From Nocardioides renjunii (GTDB lineage: Bacteria > Actinomycetota > Actinomycetes > Propionibacteriales > Nocardioidaceae), in assembly GCF_034661175.1 (NCBI RefSeq), contig NZ_CP141058.1, positions 1,922,001 through 1,986,000 on the forward strand: a stretch of DNA of 64,000 bases. Reading direction: 5' to 3'. A program made the position numbers and the translations under genes. Positions 8,800 to 17,255 of this stretch are shown in pieces (positions within the stretch are counted from its first letter, which is position 1; every line of letters begins with the position of its first letter). The notes under the pieces were generated by a model. The model had not been told where the DNA came from. It searched no databases and saw nothing but the letters and a program-made list of their open reading frames with translations.

Positions 8800-9789
8800 G
8801 TGAGCAGGAAGCTCGGAGTCATCTTGACGGGAGTGGGCGTCTTCTTCCTCGCCGTGGCCTTGCTGGCGAGGTTCTACGCCTACGACCGCCTGGCTGTGGT
8901 CCCGCTGGACCAGGACACGGTCTCCGTGTCCGAGGGCCCGGACGCCACCATCTTCGACATTGCCAGCCAGCAGGAGATCACCGTCGACCTGGTCTCCACC
9001 CGCAACGTCGTCGGTGACGTCGAGGCCTCCGAGGAGGCCAGCGACGAGCTCGGCCGCGACATCGCCGTGTGGGAGACGCTGGTCTACACCGACGAGCCGG
9101 GCGCCGAGGTCAGCCCCGACGACCCGCCGCGCTCCGGCAGCCACGACCGCGTCGCCTTCGACCGGCACACCGGCGAGACCGTCAAGTGCTGTGACACCTT
9201 CACCGCCACCACCGCCGACGACCGCGGCGTGGAGGTCAAGGACACCATCGGGTTCGAGGGCCTCTACTTCAAGTTCCCCTTCCAGACCGAGCAGAAGACC
9301 TACCAGTTCTGGGACGGCTCGCTCGGCGAGGCTCCGGACATCGAGTTCCAGGAGGCCGAGACCATCGAGGGGCTCGAGGTCTACCGCTTCGAGCAGCAGA
9401 TCGCGCCGTCGACCGTCGGCAACATCACCGCACCGGCGGCGTTCTTCGGCATCGACGAGGAGGGCGACGTCACCCTCGACCGCGTCTACTCCAACACCCG
9501 CACGCTCTGGATCGAGCCGGAGACCGGCGTGATCATCCGCGGCCAGGAGGACCAGCTCACCGTCGCCGAGTACCAGGGCGAGGAGGTGGCCACGCTCACC
9601 GACGTCGTCATCGGCTACAACCCCGACACAGTCTCGGAGAACGTCGACACCTACTCCTCGCTCGCCACCCAGCTCAAGATCGTCCGCATCTGGCTGCCGA
9701 TCGTGGGCGGCATCCTCGGCCTGCTGCTGCTCGTGGCCGGGATCGCGATGATGGCCCGGCAGCGCAACCGTCCGGCGCACACCGCCTGA
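8800..9789 (+). CDS. DUF3068 (PorA-like) family membrane-anchored protein
   Basis: A 329-residue protein matching the actinobacterial DUF3068 family. It has an N-terminal membrane segment (LGVILTGVGVFFLAVALLA), a long polar extracytoplasmic domain rich in Thr, Asp and Glu with repeated phrases such as ETLVYTDEP and TLWIEPETGVI, and a C-terminal helix (IWLPIVGGILGLLLLVAGI) followed by a basic tail. I start it at GTG 8800, which has GAGGGAG upstream. Family members are cell-surface proteins of unresolved function. It closes the envelope-glycan cluster and is convergent with the secreted esterase gene. Confidence 0.85.
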   Translation: MSRKLGVILTGVGVFFLAVALLARFYAYDRLAVVPLDQDTVSVSEGPDATIFDIASQQEITVDLVSTRNVVGDVEASEEASDELGRDIAVWETLVYTDEPGAEVSPDDPPRSGSHDRVAFDRHTGETVKCCDTFTATTADDRGVEVKDTIGFEGLYFKFPFQTEQKTYQFWDGSLGEAPDIEFQEAETIEGLEVYRFEQQIAPSTVGNITAPAAFFGIDEEGDVTLDRVYSNTRTLWIEPETGVIIRGQEDQLTVAEYQGEEVATLTDVVIGYNPDTVSENVDTYSSLATQLKIVRIWLPIVGGILGLLLLVAGIAMMARQRNRPAHTA

Positions 9790-9827
9790 CGAGGAACCAC
9801 CCACCCGACCCGCACAGCGGTCGGGGC

Positions 9828-9858
9828 GACGGCCGGCGGGATCACCCCGCCGGCCGTC
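9828..9858. terminator. bidirectional hairpin terminator with a stop codon in the loop
   Basis: Perfect 13-bp inverted repeat (GACGGCCGGCGGG and its complement) with a 5-base loop, between two convergent genes. The TGA of the minus-strand esterase gene falls in the loop, so the hairpin also encodes its last residues. No T-tract follows, as is common in actinobacteria. Confidence 0.7.
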
Positions 9859-11134
9859 CGCACGTCGTGGGGTCCGCGCCCCGCGCCGACGACTCGCGCC
9901 CGTCGTCGCGACCGTCCCCGTCCGTGTCCGCGTCGGCCGGATCGGTGCGCACGGTCCGGCCGTCGAGCAGCCGGTGCCCGGTGACCTCGCGCAGGTCGGC
10001 GATGCCGTCGCCGTCCGTGTCGCGCCGGAAGGGCAGGCTGCTCGTGCGCTGCCGGACGACGGCGGGTCCCGAGCACGGCACGACCCGCTGCCGGACCACG
10101 TAGCCGCGGACCTCGCGGCCGTCCGCCATGCCGTCCCCGTCGCTGTCGGCGTCCCGCGGGTCGGTGCCGGTGCCGAGGCCGGTGACCGACAGTCCGAGCG
10201 CCTCGACGACGGTGGCGGCCAGCAGGGCGTGGCCGGCGTCGGTCAGGTGGACCCGGTCGGCGCCGACGAGGTCCGCGCGGTCCGCGCCGAGCGCGTCACG
10301 CTCCTCGAACGCGGCTCCGGCGTCGACGTACGCGACGCGGCGCAGGCCGAGGGCGGTCCCGCGCAGCGCCTCGCCGTACGCCGCCCACGCCTCGACGCCC
10401 ACCTGGTAGCGCCGCACCGGCCGGACCAGGACGTGGCACGGCGGACGGTCGCTGAGCTGGTCGATGCGTCGGATCGCGTCCCGCACCTGCGTCCGGTAGG
10501 CGTCCACCGGCACGCGGGCGACGGAGTCGTTGGAGCCGATGAGGTGCACCACGCACGTCGGCTGCAGCTCGCGCACCGCGTAGGCGTGCGCGTCGGTGAA
10601 GTACGTCGCCGCGGTGGCGCCGCCGACACCGCCGTTGACGCCCTGGACACCGGGGGAGTCGTCCGGCCGTCGGGTGCTGCGCCGCAGGTCGCGGACCGGG
10701 GCGGGCGCCGTGCCCGACGGGAAGGCCCCCTGCAGGCGGGCGACGACCTGGTCGACGTAGCGGTTGCCGGTCGTGCTGGCGCCGACGCCGTACGTCGTCG
10801 ACGACCCGAGGAAGAGCAGGCGCACGCTGCGGACGCCGCGCTGCGCGAGTGCGGTCGTCAGGGGCACGAGGTCGGGCTGGCTCAGGGCGCTGTCGCCCAG
10901 CTCGCGGCGGTCGGACAGGCCGTCACGGTCGCGGTCCGTCCGCGCCGCGGCGTCGCGCGACACTCCGGTGACGACCACCTCGCCGACCACCTCGCCGACC
11001 ACCCCGTCGACGCGGCCGGCTGCGGGGGCGGCGACGGCCATGAGCATCGTGCATCCGGCCGCGGACATCACCAGCGCTCGGGCGGTCGTCCTCGTCCGTC
11101 GCGCGGCGAGGGGGTGACGAGGCCAACGGAGCAC
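9842..11134 (-). CDS. secreted SGNH/GDSL hydrolase with C-terminal calcium-binding (TSP3) repeats
   Basis: A 430-residue exported esterase-like protein. After a signal sequence comes one calcium-type repeat (DRDRDGLSDRREL), then an SGNH hydrolase: block I LFLGSSTTYGVGAS with the nucleophile Ser, the GGVGGAT oxyanion Gly, HLIGSND with the Asn, and DRVHLTDAGH with the catalytic Asp/His pair. The C-terminus returns to thrombospondin type-3 repeats such as DADSDGDGMADG and DTDGDGIADLREVTGH. TACGTT lies six bases before GTG 11134, suggesting leaderless transcription. The tail resembles that of the larger TSP3 protein at 12108-14183. It probably deacylates a surface glycan or lipid. Confidence 0.87.
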   Translation of the reverse strand: MLRWPRHPLAARRTRTTARALVMSAAGCTMLMAVAAPAAGRVDGVVGEVVGEVVVTGVSRDAAARTDRDRDGLSDRRELGDSALSQPDLVPLTTALAQRGVRSVRLLFLGSSTTYGVGASTTGNRYVDQVVARLQGAFPSGTAPAPVRDLRRSTRRPDDSPGVQGVNGGVGGATAATYFTDAHAYAVRELQPTCVVHLIGSNDSVARVPVDAYRTQVRDAIRRIDQLSDRPPCHVLVRPVRRYQVGVEAWAAYGEALRGTALGLRRVAYVDAGAAFEERDALGADRADLVGADRVHLTDAGHALLAATVVEALGLSVTGLGTGTDPRDADSDGDGMADGREVRGYVVRQRVVPCSGPAVVRQRTSSLPFRRDTDGDGIADLREVTGHRLLDGRTVRTDPADADTDGDGRDDGRESSARGADPTTCGRPAG

Positions 11135-11186
11135 GGGGGCAACGTACCTCCCCGCGATGGTCGCGGCAGCCGGACGACCGGTCCCG

Positions 11187-12026
11187 TCACCCGGCAGGGA
11201 GGTCCCGGGTGTCCTGCAGGTGCGCCACGAAGATGGCGGTGCCCGGCGTGAGCGTCCCGCGGGTGCGTGACCAGCCGCCCCACACGCGGTCGTGGTGCTC
11301 GGGCCACTCGGGCTCGACGAGGTCGACCAGCCTGAAGCGGCGCGCCGCCAGCAGCCGCACCCAGTCGCCGAGGGTGCGGTGGTGCTCGACGTAGGACACG
11401 ACGCCCGACGCGTCGTCGATCTCGACGTAGGGGGTGCGGTCCCAGTAGGACTGCGTCGCCGTCAGGCCCGGCTCGCCCGGGTCGTCGGGGAACATCCACC
11501 GCGTGGGGTGGGTGACGGAGAACGCGAACCGCCCGCCGGGGCGCAGCACGCGGGCGACCTCGCCGACCGCCCGGTCGATCTCGGCGACGAACTGCAGGGC
11601 GCCGAAGGAGCAGAAGACGATGTCGAAGCTGCCGGGGGCGAAGGGGAGGTCGGTCGCGGTCCCGCGCACGGACGGCACCCTGACCCCGGTCTCCTCGTCG
11701 AGGCGGAGCGAGTGCTGGAGCTGGCGGTGGGAGAGGTCGAGGCCGAAGCCGCGTCCGCCGTGGGTGCGCACCCAGCGCGAGCACTGTCCTGCACCGCTGC
11801 CCACCTCGAGGACGTCGAGGCCGCGGACGTCGCCGAGCACCCGCAGCTCGTCCTCGGTGTGCCCCTCGGGGCCCCAGACGAACCCGGCGTCGCCGAGGAA
11901 CGCACCGTGGGTGGCCTGGTACTCGTCGGCGTAGCGGTCCCAGTCGGGCCCGTTGGCGGCGCGTGACTCCCGCTCGGAGACCGGTCGTCGCTCGACCCGC
12001 ACCGACTGGGGTTCGTGATCGTGCAC
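11187..12026 (-). CDS. class I SAM-dependent methyltransferase (Methyltransf_11)
   Basis: A 279-residue small-molecule methyltransferase. Motif I is LDVLEVGSGAGQCSRW, the ribose-binding region is GFGLDLSHRQL, motif IV is FDIVFCSFGALQFV, and LRPGGRFAFSVTHPTRW forms strand 5. Start chosen at GTG 12026 because TACGCT ends six bases upstream; a start further upstream at 12053 would lie inside the terminator of the preceding gene. Its substrate is not evident. The homologues I recall are generic actinobacterial SAM methyltransferases, and neither neighbouring secreted protein gives a pathway. Confidence 0.85.
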   Translation of the reverse strand: MHDHEPQSVRVERRPVSERESRAANGPDWDRYADEYQATHGAFLGDAGFVWGPEGHTEDELRVLGDVRGLDVLEVGSGAGQCSRWVRTHGGRGFGLDLSHRQLQHSLRLDEETGVRVPSVRGTATDLPFAPGSFDIVFCSFGALQFVAEIDRAVGEVARVLRPGGRFAFSVTHPTRWMFPDDPGEPGLTATQSYWDRTPYVEIDDASGVVSYVEHHRTLGDWVRLLAARRFRLVDLVEPEWPEHHDRVWGGWSRTRGTLTPGTAIFVAHLQDTRDLPAG

Positions 12027-12043
12027 CCCCGGAGCGTAGAGGA

Positions 12044-12081
12044 GCCGGCGCACCGGACAGGAGCCTGTCCGGTGCGCCGGC
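12044..12081. terminator. long perfect hairpin terminator
   Basis: Two 18-bp arms (left arm 12044-12061, right arm 12064-12081) are exactly complementary and separated by only AG. It lies 27 bp beyond the stop of the TSP3-repeat surface protein and directly upstream of the next gene's promoter, so it should isolate the two transcripts. There is no T-tract. Confidence 0.75.
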
Positions 12082-12107
12082 GTGGTGCGGGGCGGGGCTG
12101 CGGCGTG

Positions 12108-14183
12108 TCAGCCGATGCCGGACGTCCCGCGCTCGCTGGCCGAGCGGCCGTTGCGCACCTGCGGGTCACGCGGGCCCGAGCGCCAGTCGGCCGGGTCGGC
12201 CTTGGCGCGGACCTCGGCGCCGTCGCGGACGCCACCCCGGTCGGTGTCGCACTTGGTCGGGTCGGTCTTGGCCTTGCCGAAGCGCTTGTTGGCCTTGCCG
12301 GTCGTCTCGACCTTGTCCTTGAGGCCGTCGCGGTCGGTGTCCTTCTTCGTCGGGTTCGACCGGGTCCTGCCGATGACGAAGCTGCCCTTGCGCGTCTTCA
12401 CCTTCTGCTTGATCTTGTAGCCCGTGACCTCGCGGCCGTCGCTGAGCCCGTCCTTGTCGGTGTCCTTGCGCAGCGGGTCGGTGGTCACCGTGATGGACTT
12501 CCGGGCCTTCGTGCCGCAGACCTCGAAGCGCTCGCGGACCTGCACGCCCTTGACCTCGGCACCGTCGCCGAGCCCGTCGTTGTCGGTGTCCGCGTCGAGC
12601 GGGTCGGTGCCGTGGGTGGTGACCTCGGCGCCGTCGGTGAGCCCGTCGTCGTCGGTGTCCGCGTCGAGCGGGTCGGTGCCGTGGGTGGTGACCTCGGCGC
12701 CGTCGGTGAGGCCGTCGCCGTCGGTGTCGGGGTTGTTCGGGTTGGTGCCCTCGGCGGTCTCCTGACCGTTCGGCAGGCCGTCACCGTCCGGGTCGGTCGG
12801 GTCGGGCACGACGGTGAAGGTCACCGAGTCCGAGCCGCTCGCCGTGCCGTTGTCGTCGGTCTGGGTCGCGGTCACGGTGTGCGGGCCGGCGCCGAGCGGC
12901 GTGCTGGGCGAGCACGACCAGGTGCGGTCCTGCCGCACCACCGCCGTGCACAGGACGGTGTCGCCCTCACGGACGGTCACGGTCGCGCCGGGCTGGCCGG
13001 TGCCGGAGATCGCCGGCGTCGAGTCCGTCACGACCGCCCCGGCTGCGGGGGAGGTGATGTCCGGTGCCGCAGGGGCGCCCGACTGGGGACCGCTGTCGCA
13101 CTCCACGCCGCCGCTGGGCGCGGTGGCGTCCACGGCCGACGGCGCGACGGCGAGCGACACGTCGGCGACCGTGATCCGAGGTGCCGGGGCCGGGAGGGTG
13201 ATGACCTCGAGGTCGACGCGGAAGAGGGCGTCCAGCGTCGCCCTGCCGGTGGCGCCGGCGGACTGCTGGGTGGGCTGGAACGCGGTGATCGTCAGGTCGA
13301 CGAGCGCGTCGAGGCCCGACGGGAGCGCGATGGTGCGCGGCTGGCTGTTGAGCGGGATGGGAATCTGGTTGCCCTGGATCGTCGCGACGACGGTGGGCGG
13401 GCTGGCGTAGCCGGCGGAGCCCGTCGTCCCGTCGGAGCGCGCCTGGAGGACGACGGGGTGCGTCACGTCGACGGTGACCAGACCGCCGAGCAGCTCGACG
13501 TCGCCCACGGTGGTGGTGGCGCTGGAGAGGACGTCCGAGCCACCGGCGCCGTCGTCGACGAGGTAGGTGCCGGTCCGGGTCTCGGACGCCTCGACGTCGA
13601 CGAGCGCGCCGCTGACGCCGGGGAGGAACGCCGGGATGGTGCCCACGGTGCTGCGCGCCAGCGTCGTACGCGACTGGGACAGCGTGCGGGTGCCGTTCAC
13701 GCCGGGCACGCAGGAGTCGCCGCCGGACCACGCGGCCTGCGTGTCACCCTGCACGAGGCCGATGTCGGCCAGCGGGGCCAGCGGGACGGGCGCGAGCGTC
13801 TCCGGCGCCGGGTCGCTCGACGGCGGCGCGGTGGCGGTCTGGGAGTCGGTCTGGATCGGGACGTTGCCGAAGAGCAGGTCGGCGTCGAGGTTGGACGACG
13901 TGGCGGTGGAGCTGCCGCTGCCGCTGGCGGCGCTGGTGACGGCGCTCCGGCTGTGCCCGATCTCGACGTCCGCGACCGACCCGGGTGCGAGCGGTGCCAG
14001 GAGGTCGGCGCTCAGGTCGACGATGTCCGCGTGCGCGGAGCCGGAGTACGCCGCCGGCAACGGCGCTGCCGACGCGGGCGCTGCGGTGAGTCCCAGGAGC
14101 GATCCCGGGAGGACGACGGCCATGGCTGCGAGCGACGCCGTCGTGACCCGGCGCGAGTGCCGGGGTGGGTGTGTGTGATGCAT
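12108..14183 (-). CDS. secreted choice-of-anchor G-type surface protein with Ig-like domain and TSP3 repeats
   Basis: A 691-residue exported protein. It has a clear signal peptide ending near APASAAP, then about 300 residues resembling the actinobacterial choice-of-anchor G family (SAHADIVDLSADLLAPLAPG). A bacterial Ig-like domain follows (from APDITSPAAGAVV to SVTFTVV), and the last 250 residues are thrombospondin type-3 calcium-binding repeats (DPDGDGLPNG, DTDGDGLTDG), increasingly Lys/Arg-rich toward the end. ATG 14183 has a GAGGGGGC ribosome site; an upstream start would lack it. The protein probably sits at the cell surface as a calcium-rigidified stalk. I see no sortase motif or C-terminal membrane helix, so attachment is unclear. 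Confidence 0.82.
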   Translation of the reverse strand: MHHTHPPRHSRRVTTASLAAMAVVLPGSLLGLTAAPASAAPLPAAYSGSAHADIVDLSADLLAPLAPGSVADVEIGHSRSAVTSAASGSGSSTATSSNLDADLLFGNVPIQTDSQTATAPPSSDPAPETLAPVPLAPLADIGLVQGDTQAAWSGGDSCVPGVNGTRTLSQSRTTLARSTVGTIPAFLPGVSGALVDVEASETRTGTYLVDDGAGGSDVLSSATTTVGDVELLGGLVTVDVTHPVVLQARSDGTTGSAGYASPPTVVATIQGNQIPIPLNSQPRTIALPSGLDALVDLTITAFQPTQQSAGATGRATLDALFRVDLEVITLPAPAPRITVADVSLAVAPSAVDATAPSGGVECDSGPQSGAPAAPDITSPAAGAVVTDSTPAISGTGQPGATVTVREGDTVLCTAVVRQDRTWSCSPSTPLGAGPHTVTATQTDDNGTASGSDSVTFTVVPDPTDPDGDGLPNGQETAEGTNPNNPDTDGDGLTDGAEVTTHGTDPLDADTDDDGLTDGAEVTTHGTDPLDADTDNDGLGDGAEVKGVQVRERFEVCGTKARKSITVTTDPLRKDTDKDGLSDGREVTGYKIKQKVKTRKGSFVIGRTRSNPTKKDTDRDGLKDKVETTGKANKRFGKAKTDPTKCDTDRGGVRDGAEVRAKADPADWRSGPRDPQVRNGRSASERGTSGIG
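12592..12729 (-). repeat. 69-bp tandem repeat (two copies) encoding TSP3 units
   Basis: Two adjacent 69-bp units (12592-12660 and 12661-12729) are nearly identical and encode the same 23-residue TSP3 repeat with DADTD at its start and DGLTDGAEVTTHGTDPL after. A third diverged unit precedes them in the protein. The near identity suggests recent duplication. Confidence 0.9.
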
Positions 14184-14254
14184 CTGTGCCCCCTCATGTA
14201 GTGGCGTCGAGCGGATTCTCGGGAAACCCACGCGACGGATACCTGCGATCAAAC

Positions 14255-14286
14255 CGATCAACGACGAAGCCACGCAGAGGTAACAC
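14255..14286. promoter_or_regulatory. copy 1 of a 32-base intergenic motif
   Basis: The segment runs CGATCAACGAC-N4-CCAC-N4-AGGTAACAC. A second copy at 15408-15439 matches 26 of 32 bases with identical spacing. This copy lies between the divergent TSP3 surface-protein gene and the phosphotransferase gene, so it could control either. The factor or RNA involved is unknown. Confidence 0.5.
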
Positions 14287-14333
14287 AAAGGTTCCCCGTA
14301 GGGGTGAGACGCGGGTCGTGCCACGATCAGCGG

Positions 14334-15224
14334 GTGAGCGACCTCGAGCTGTCACTGGACCCGTTGGCGGGCGGCCACTCGGGCCGGACCTTCCTCGGGG
14401 AGGTGGGCGGCGAGCGTGCCGTCGTGCGCATCTACCCGCCGGGGGACGGGCGCGGCTCCGCCGCGCCGGAGGTCGACCGGGCGGTGCTGCGCCTGGTGCG
14501 TGGACTGGTGCCGGTGCCCGAGGTGCTCGAGGCGAGGCGGGAGGACCCGGCCTCGGGGCTGCCGGGCCTGCTCGTGACCGCGTACGTGCCGGGCGAGCGC
14601 GGTGACCTCGTGCTGCCGGGCTTGGACGAGGACGGCACGCGCCGGCTCGGTCGCTCGATGGGCCGGGTCGCCGGCACGCTCGCCGGGATGCCGATGCTGC
14701 GCCCGGGACCGTTCGTGGACGCGGACCTGTCGGTCGGCCGCTTCCCGGGCGACGACCTGGGGGAGTGGATCGAGTCCCGGCTGCCCGGCTGGCCCCAGGG
14801 ACGACGAGCCAGCCTCGTGGAGGCGGCGGGGCCGGCCCAGGACGTGCTCGACACCGTCGGTCGCACCTGCGTGGTGCACAGCGACCTCAACCCCAAGAAC
14901 GTCCTCGTGGACCCCGGCACGCTCGAGCCCACCGCCGTCCTCGACTGGGAGTTCGCCCACGCCGGCCACCCGTGGACCGACGTCGGCAACCTCGTGCGGT
15001 TCGAGCGCCACCCGGCGTACGTCGAGGCGGTGCTGGAGGCGTGGACGGGCCTGCGGGGCGGCAGTCCCGAGATGCTCCTCGCCGGCGCCCGTGCCGCCGA
15101 CCTGTGGGCGTTGATCGACCTGGCCGCGCGTGTCGGGACGAACCCCGTCGCCGATCGCGCGGACGTGCTGCTCCGGGCGATCGCGGAGACCGGCGACCTG
15201 CACGCGTGGCCGTTCGGGGACTGA
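14334..15224 (+). CDS. aminoglycoside phosphotransferase (APH) family kinase-like protein
   Basis: A 296-residue protein kinase-like fold member. The Brenner motif is intact: VVHSDLNPKNVLVD supplies the catalytic Asp and the metal-binding Asn, and VLDWEFAHAG gives the DFG-equivalent Asp. The N-lobe has AVVRIYPP as a possible lysine-less nucleotide strand, since Arg stands where Lys is usual. GTG 14334 lies six bases after CACGAT. APH-family genes in chromosomal settings phosphorylate sugars, choline, thiamine or similar small hydroxyl compounds; the substrate here is unknown and antibiotic resistance should not be assumed. Confidence 0.82.
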   Translation: MSDLELSLDPLAGGHSGRTFLGEVGGERAVVRIYPPGDGRGSAAPEVDRAVLRLVRGLVPVPEVLEARREDPASGLPGLLVTAYVPGERGDLVLPGLDEDGTRRLGRSMGRVAGTLAGMPMLRPGPFVDADLSVGRFPGDDLGEWIESRLPGWPQGRRASLVEAAGPAQDVLDTVGRTCVVHSDLNPKNVLVDPGTLEPTAVLDWEFAHAGHPWTDVGNLVRFERHPAYVEAVLEAWTGLRGGSPEMLLAGARAADLWALIDLAARVGTNPVADRADVLLRAIAETGDLHAWPFGD

Positions 15225-15240
15225 CCCGGGCAGCACGCGG

Positions 15241-15277
15241 CCGTGCTCCCGGCGGCGGTGGGCCACTGGGAGCACGG
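15241..15277 (+). terminator. hairpin terminator candidate after the phosphotransferase gene
   Basis: Perfect 10-bp arms CCGTGCTCCC and GGGAGCACGG enclose a 17-base loop, 16 bp after the stop codon. No T-tract follows. Confidence 0.5.
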
Positions 15278-15407
15278 GTCCGGTCGGATCAGGTCGGGGT
15301 CAGCCCATCCCCGCCGGGAGCGGGTCGCTCCCGTCGGCCCGGCCGAGCGGCCGGCGCGGGCCGGACCTCACGTCGGACGGGTTGGACTTGGCCTTGGCTC
15401 CCGTGGT

Positions 15408-15439
15408 CGATCAACGACATACCCACAAATAGGTAACAC
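15408..15439. promoter_or_regulatory. copy 2 of a 32-base intergenic motif
   Basis: The segment reads CGATCAACGAC-N4-CCAC-N4-AGGTAACAC, matching copy 1 at 14255-14286 in 26 of 32 positions with the same spacing. It lies about 120 bp upstream of the probable rpsA promoter. Its function is unknown. Confidence 0.5.
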
Positions 15440-15559
15440 GGCGCATCGCCGCTGCAGGTCGGAACCCCGGAATCCGGTGCACGTCACACGGGCCGAGGAG
15501 GGTGCCGGGGCCGACGTCGTGCGGGCGTGCGCCGAGCGTGGCGTGAGCGTGCCGCCCGG

Positions 15560-15590
15560 TTGGACGCGGACGGTCGGACCCGCGTACGCT
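15560..15590 (+). promoter_or_regulatory. rpsA: probable housekeeping promoter of rpsA
   Basis: TTGGAC (15560-15565) and TACGCT (15585-15590) are separated by 19 bases, slightly long for a housekeeping promoter. Transcription would begin near 15597 and leave a leader of about 145 bases, which in ribosomal protein S1 genes can be a site of autoregulation. Confidence 0.45.
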
Positions 15591-15743
15591 TGGGAGTTGC
15601 GCCACACGTCTGCCCGGCTTCCATACCGAGCGAACCCCGGCTCGCCGTGCCCCTGTCAGTGACCCGTCACCGATGAGAGGCCAGTGAAACAGACGGCTGC
15701 GCGCGTCCGCACGACTCCACCCATCCAAGGAATCACTTCCCAT

Positions 15744-17225
15744 ATGACGAGCACGCTCTCCACTCTTCCGGACTACGACGCCCCGCAGGTGGCTGTCAAC
15801 GACATCGGGTCCGAAGAGGACTTCCTCGCCGCTATCGACGAGACCATCAAGTACTTCAACGACGGTGACATCGTCGAGGGGACCATCGTCAAGGTGGACC
15901 GCGACGAGGTCCTCCTCGACATCGGCTACAAGACCGAGGGCGTCATCCCGTCCCGCGAGCTGTCGATCAAGCACGACGTCGACCCCAACGAGGTCGTCAC
16001 CGTCGGTGACAAGGTCGAGGCCCTCGTCCTCCAGAAGGAGGACAAGGAAGGCCGCCTGATCCTGTCCAAGAAGCGTGCTCAGTACGAGCGTGCCTGGGGC
16101 ACCATCGAGCAGGTCAAGGAGGAGGACGGCGTCGTCGAGGGCACCGTCATCGAGGTCGTCAAGGGCGGCCTCATCCTCGACATCGGCCTCCGCGGCTTCC
16201 TGCCCGCGTCCCTCGTGGAGATGCGTCGCGTCCGCGACCTGCAGCCCTACGTCGGCCAGACGCTCGAGGCCAAGATCATCGAGCTCGACAAGAACCGCAA
16301 CAACGTGGTCCTGTCGCGCCGTGCCTGGCTCGAGCAGACCCAGTCCGAGGTCCGCCACGGCTTCCTCACCCAGCTCCAGAAGGGCCAGATCCGCAAGGGT
16401 GTCGTGTCCTCGATCGTCAACTTCGGTGCCTTCGTGGACCTCGGTGGCGTCGACGGCCTGGTCCACGTCTCCGAGCTGTCGTGGAAGCACATCGACCACC
16501 CGTCCGAGGTCGTCGCCGTCGGCGACGAGGTCACCGTCGAGGTCCTCGACGTGGACATGGACCGCGAGCGTGTCTCCCTGTCGCTGAAGGCGACGCAGGA
16601 GGACCCGTGGCAGCACTTCGCCCGCACCCACCAGATCGGCCAGATCGTGCCGGGCAAGGTCACCAAGCTGGTGCCCTTCGGCTCGTTCGTCCGTGTCGAG
16701 GAGGGCATCGAGGGCCTGGTGCACATCTCCGAGCTGGCCGAGCGCCACGTGGAGATCCCGGAGCAGGTCGTCCAGGTCAACGACGACGTCATGGTCAAGA
16801 TCATCGACATCGACCTCGAGCGTCGCCGGATCTCGCTGTCCCTCAAGCAGGCCAACGAGACGTCCGCCGCCGCCGACGTGGAGGAGTTCGACCCGACCCT
16901 CTACGGCATGACCGCGACCTACGACGAGCAGGGCAACTACGTCTACCCCGAGGGCTTCGACCCCGAGACGGGCGAGTGGCTCGAGGGCTTCGACGAGCAG
17001 CGCGCGACCTGGGAGGAGCAGTACGCCAAGGCGCACGCTCGCTGGGAGGCGCACGTCAAGCAGCAGGAGGAGGCCAAGCAGGCCGAGGTCGAGGCCGGCG
17101 AGGCCACGTCCTACTCCTCGGGTGGCGACACCGAGGTCGAGACCGGTGGCGACACCGGCGGCTCGCTGGCGTCCGACGAGGCGCTGCAGGCGCTCCGCGA
17201 GAAGCTCACCGGCGGCCAGGCCTGA
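15744..17225 (+). CDS. rpsA: 30S ribosomal protein S1
   Basis: A 493-residue S1 protein that holds mRNA on the small ribosomal subunit. Four S1 (OB-fold) repeats are visible, beginning near GDIVEGTIVKVDRDEVLLDI, DGVVEGTVIEVVKGGLILDI, GQIRKGVVSSIVNFGAFVDL and GQIVPGKVTKLVPFGSFVRV. The C-terminal 120 residues are acidic and low in complexity (FDPETGEWLEGFDEQ and Gly/Thr/Glu-rich repeats), as in other actinobacterial S1 proteins, which have fewer repeats than the six of E. coli. ATG 15744 has an AAGGA site about 11 bases upstream. A strong hairpin ends the transcript. Confidence 0.97.
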   Translation: MTSTLSTLPDYDAPQVAVNDIGSEEDFLAAIDETIKYFNDGDIVEGTIVKVDRDEVLLDIGYKTEGVIPSRELSIKHDVDPNEVVTVGDKVEALVLQKEDKEGRLILSKKRAQYERAWGTIEQVKEEDGVVEGTVIEVVKGGLILDIGLRGFLPASLVEMRRVRDLQPYVGQTLEAKIIELDKNRNNVVLSRRAWLEQTQSEVRHGFLTQLQKGQIRKGVVSSIVNFGAFVDLGGVDGLVHVSELSWKHIDHPSEVVAVGDEVTVEVLDVDMDRERVSLSLKATQEDPWQHFARTHQIGQIVPGKVTKLVPFGSFVRVEEGIEGLVHISELAERHVEIPEQVVQVNDDVMVKIIDIDLERRRISLSLKQANETSAAADVEEFDPTLYGMTATYDEQGNYVYPEGFDPETGEWLEGFDEQRATWEEQYAKAHARWEAHVKQQEEAKQAEVEAGEATSYSSGGDTEVETGGDTGGSLASDEALQALREKLTGGQA

Positions 17226-17255
17226 TCGGCTGACCCCCACGCACGACCGCACGAC

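Larger units (their letters stand above)
15225..15743. other. 519-bp region without a gene upstream of rpsA
   Basis: It contains a terminator-like hairpin (15241-15277), copy 2 of a 32-base motif (15408-15439), a probable rpsA promoter (15560-15590) and roughly 145 bases of rpsA leader. Short open frames exist on both strands but lack recognizable domains or convincing ribosome sites, and I do not call them. The patch around 15405-15440 is less GC-rich than its surroundings. Confidence 0.6.

Noticed and set aside
12592..12729. CRISPR-like tandem repeats
   Set aside because: Only two contiguous copies without spacers, in frame within a coding region; they are TSP3 protein repeats.
14334..15224. 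Aminoglycoside resistance gene
   Set aside because: The APH fold is clear but shared by many metabolic kinases; no resistance-type sequence or mobile context is seen.
15243..15662. A 139-codon plus-strand frame upstream of rpsA
   Set aside because: Starts within a hairpin, crosses the rpsA promoter and has no domain.
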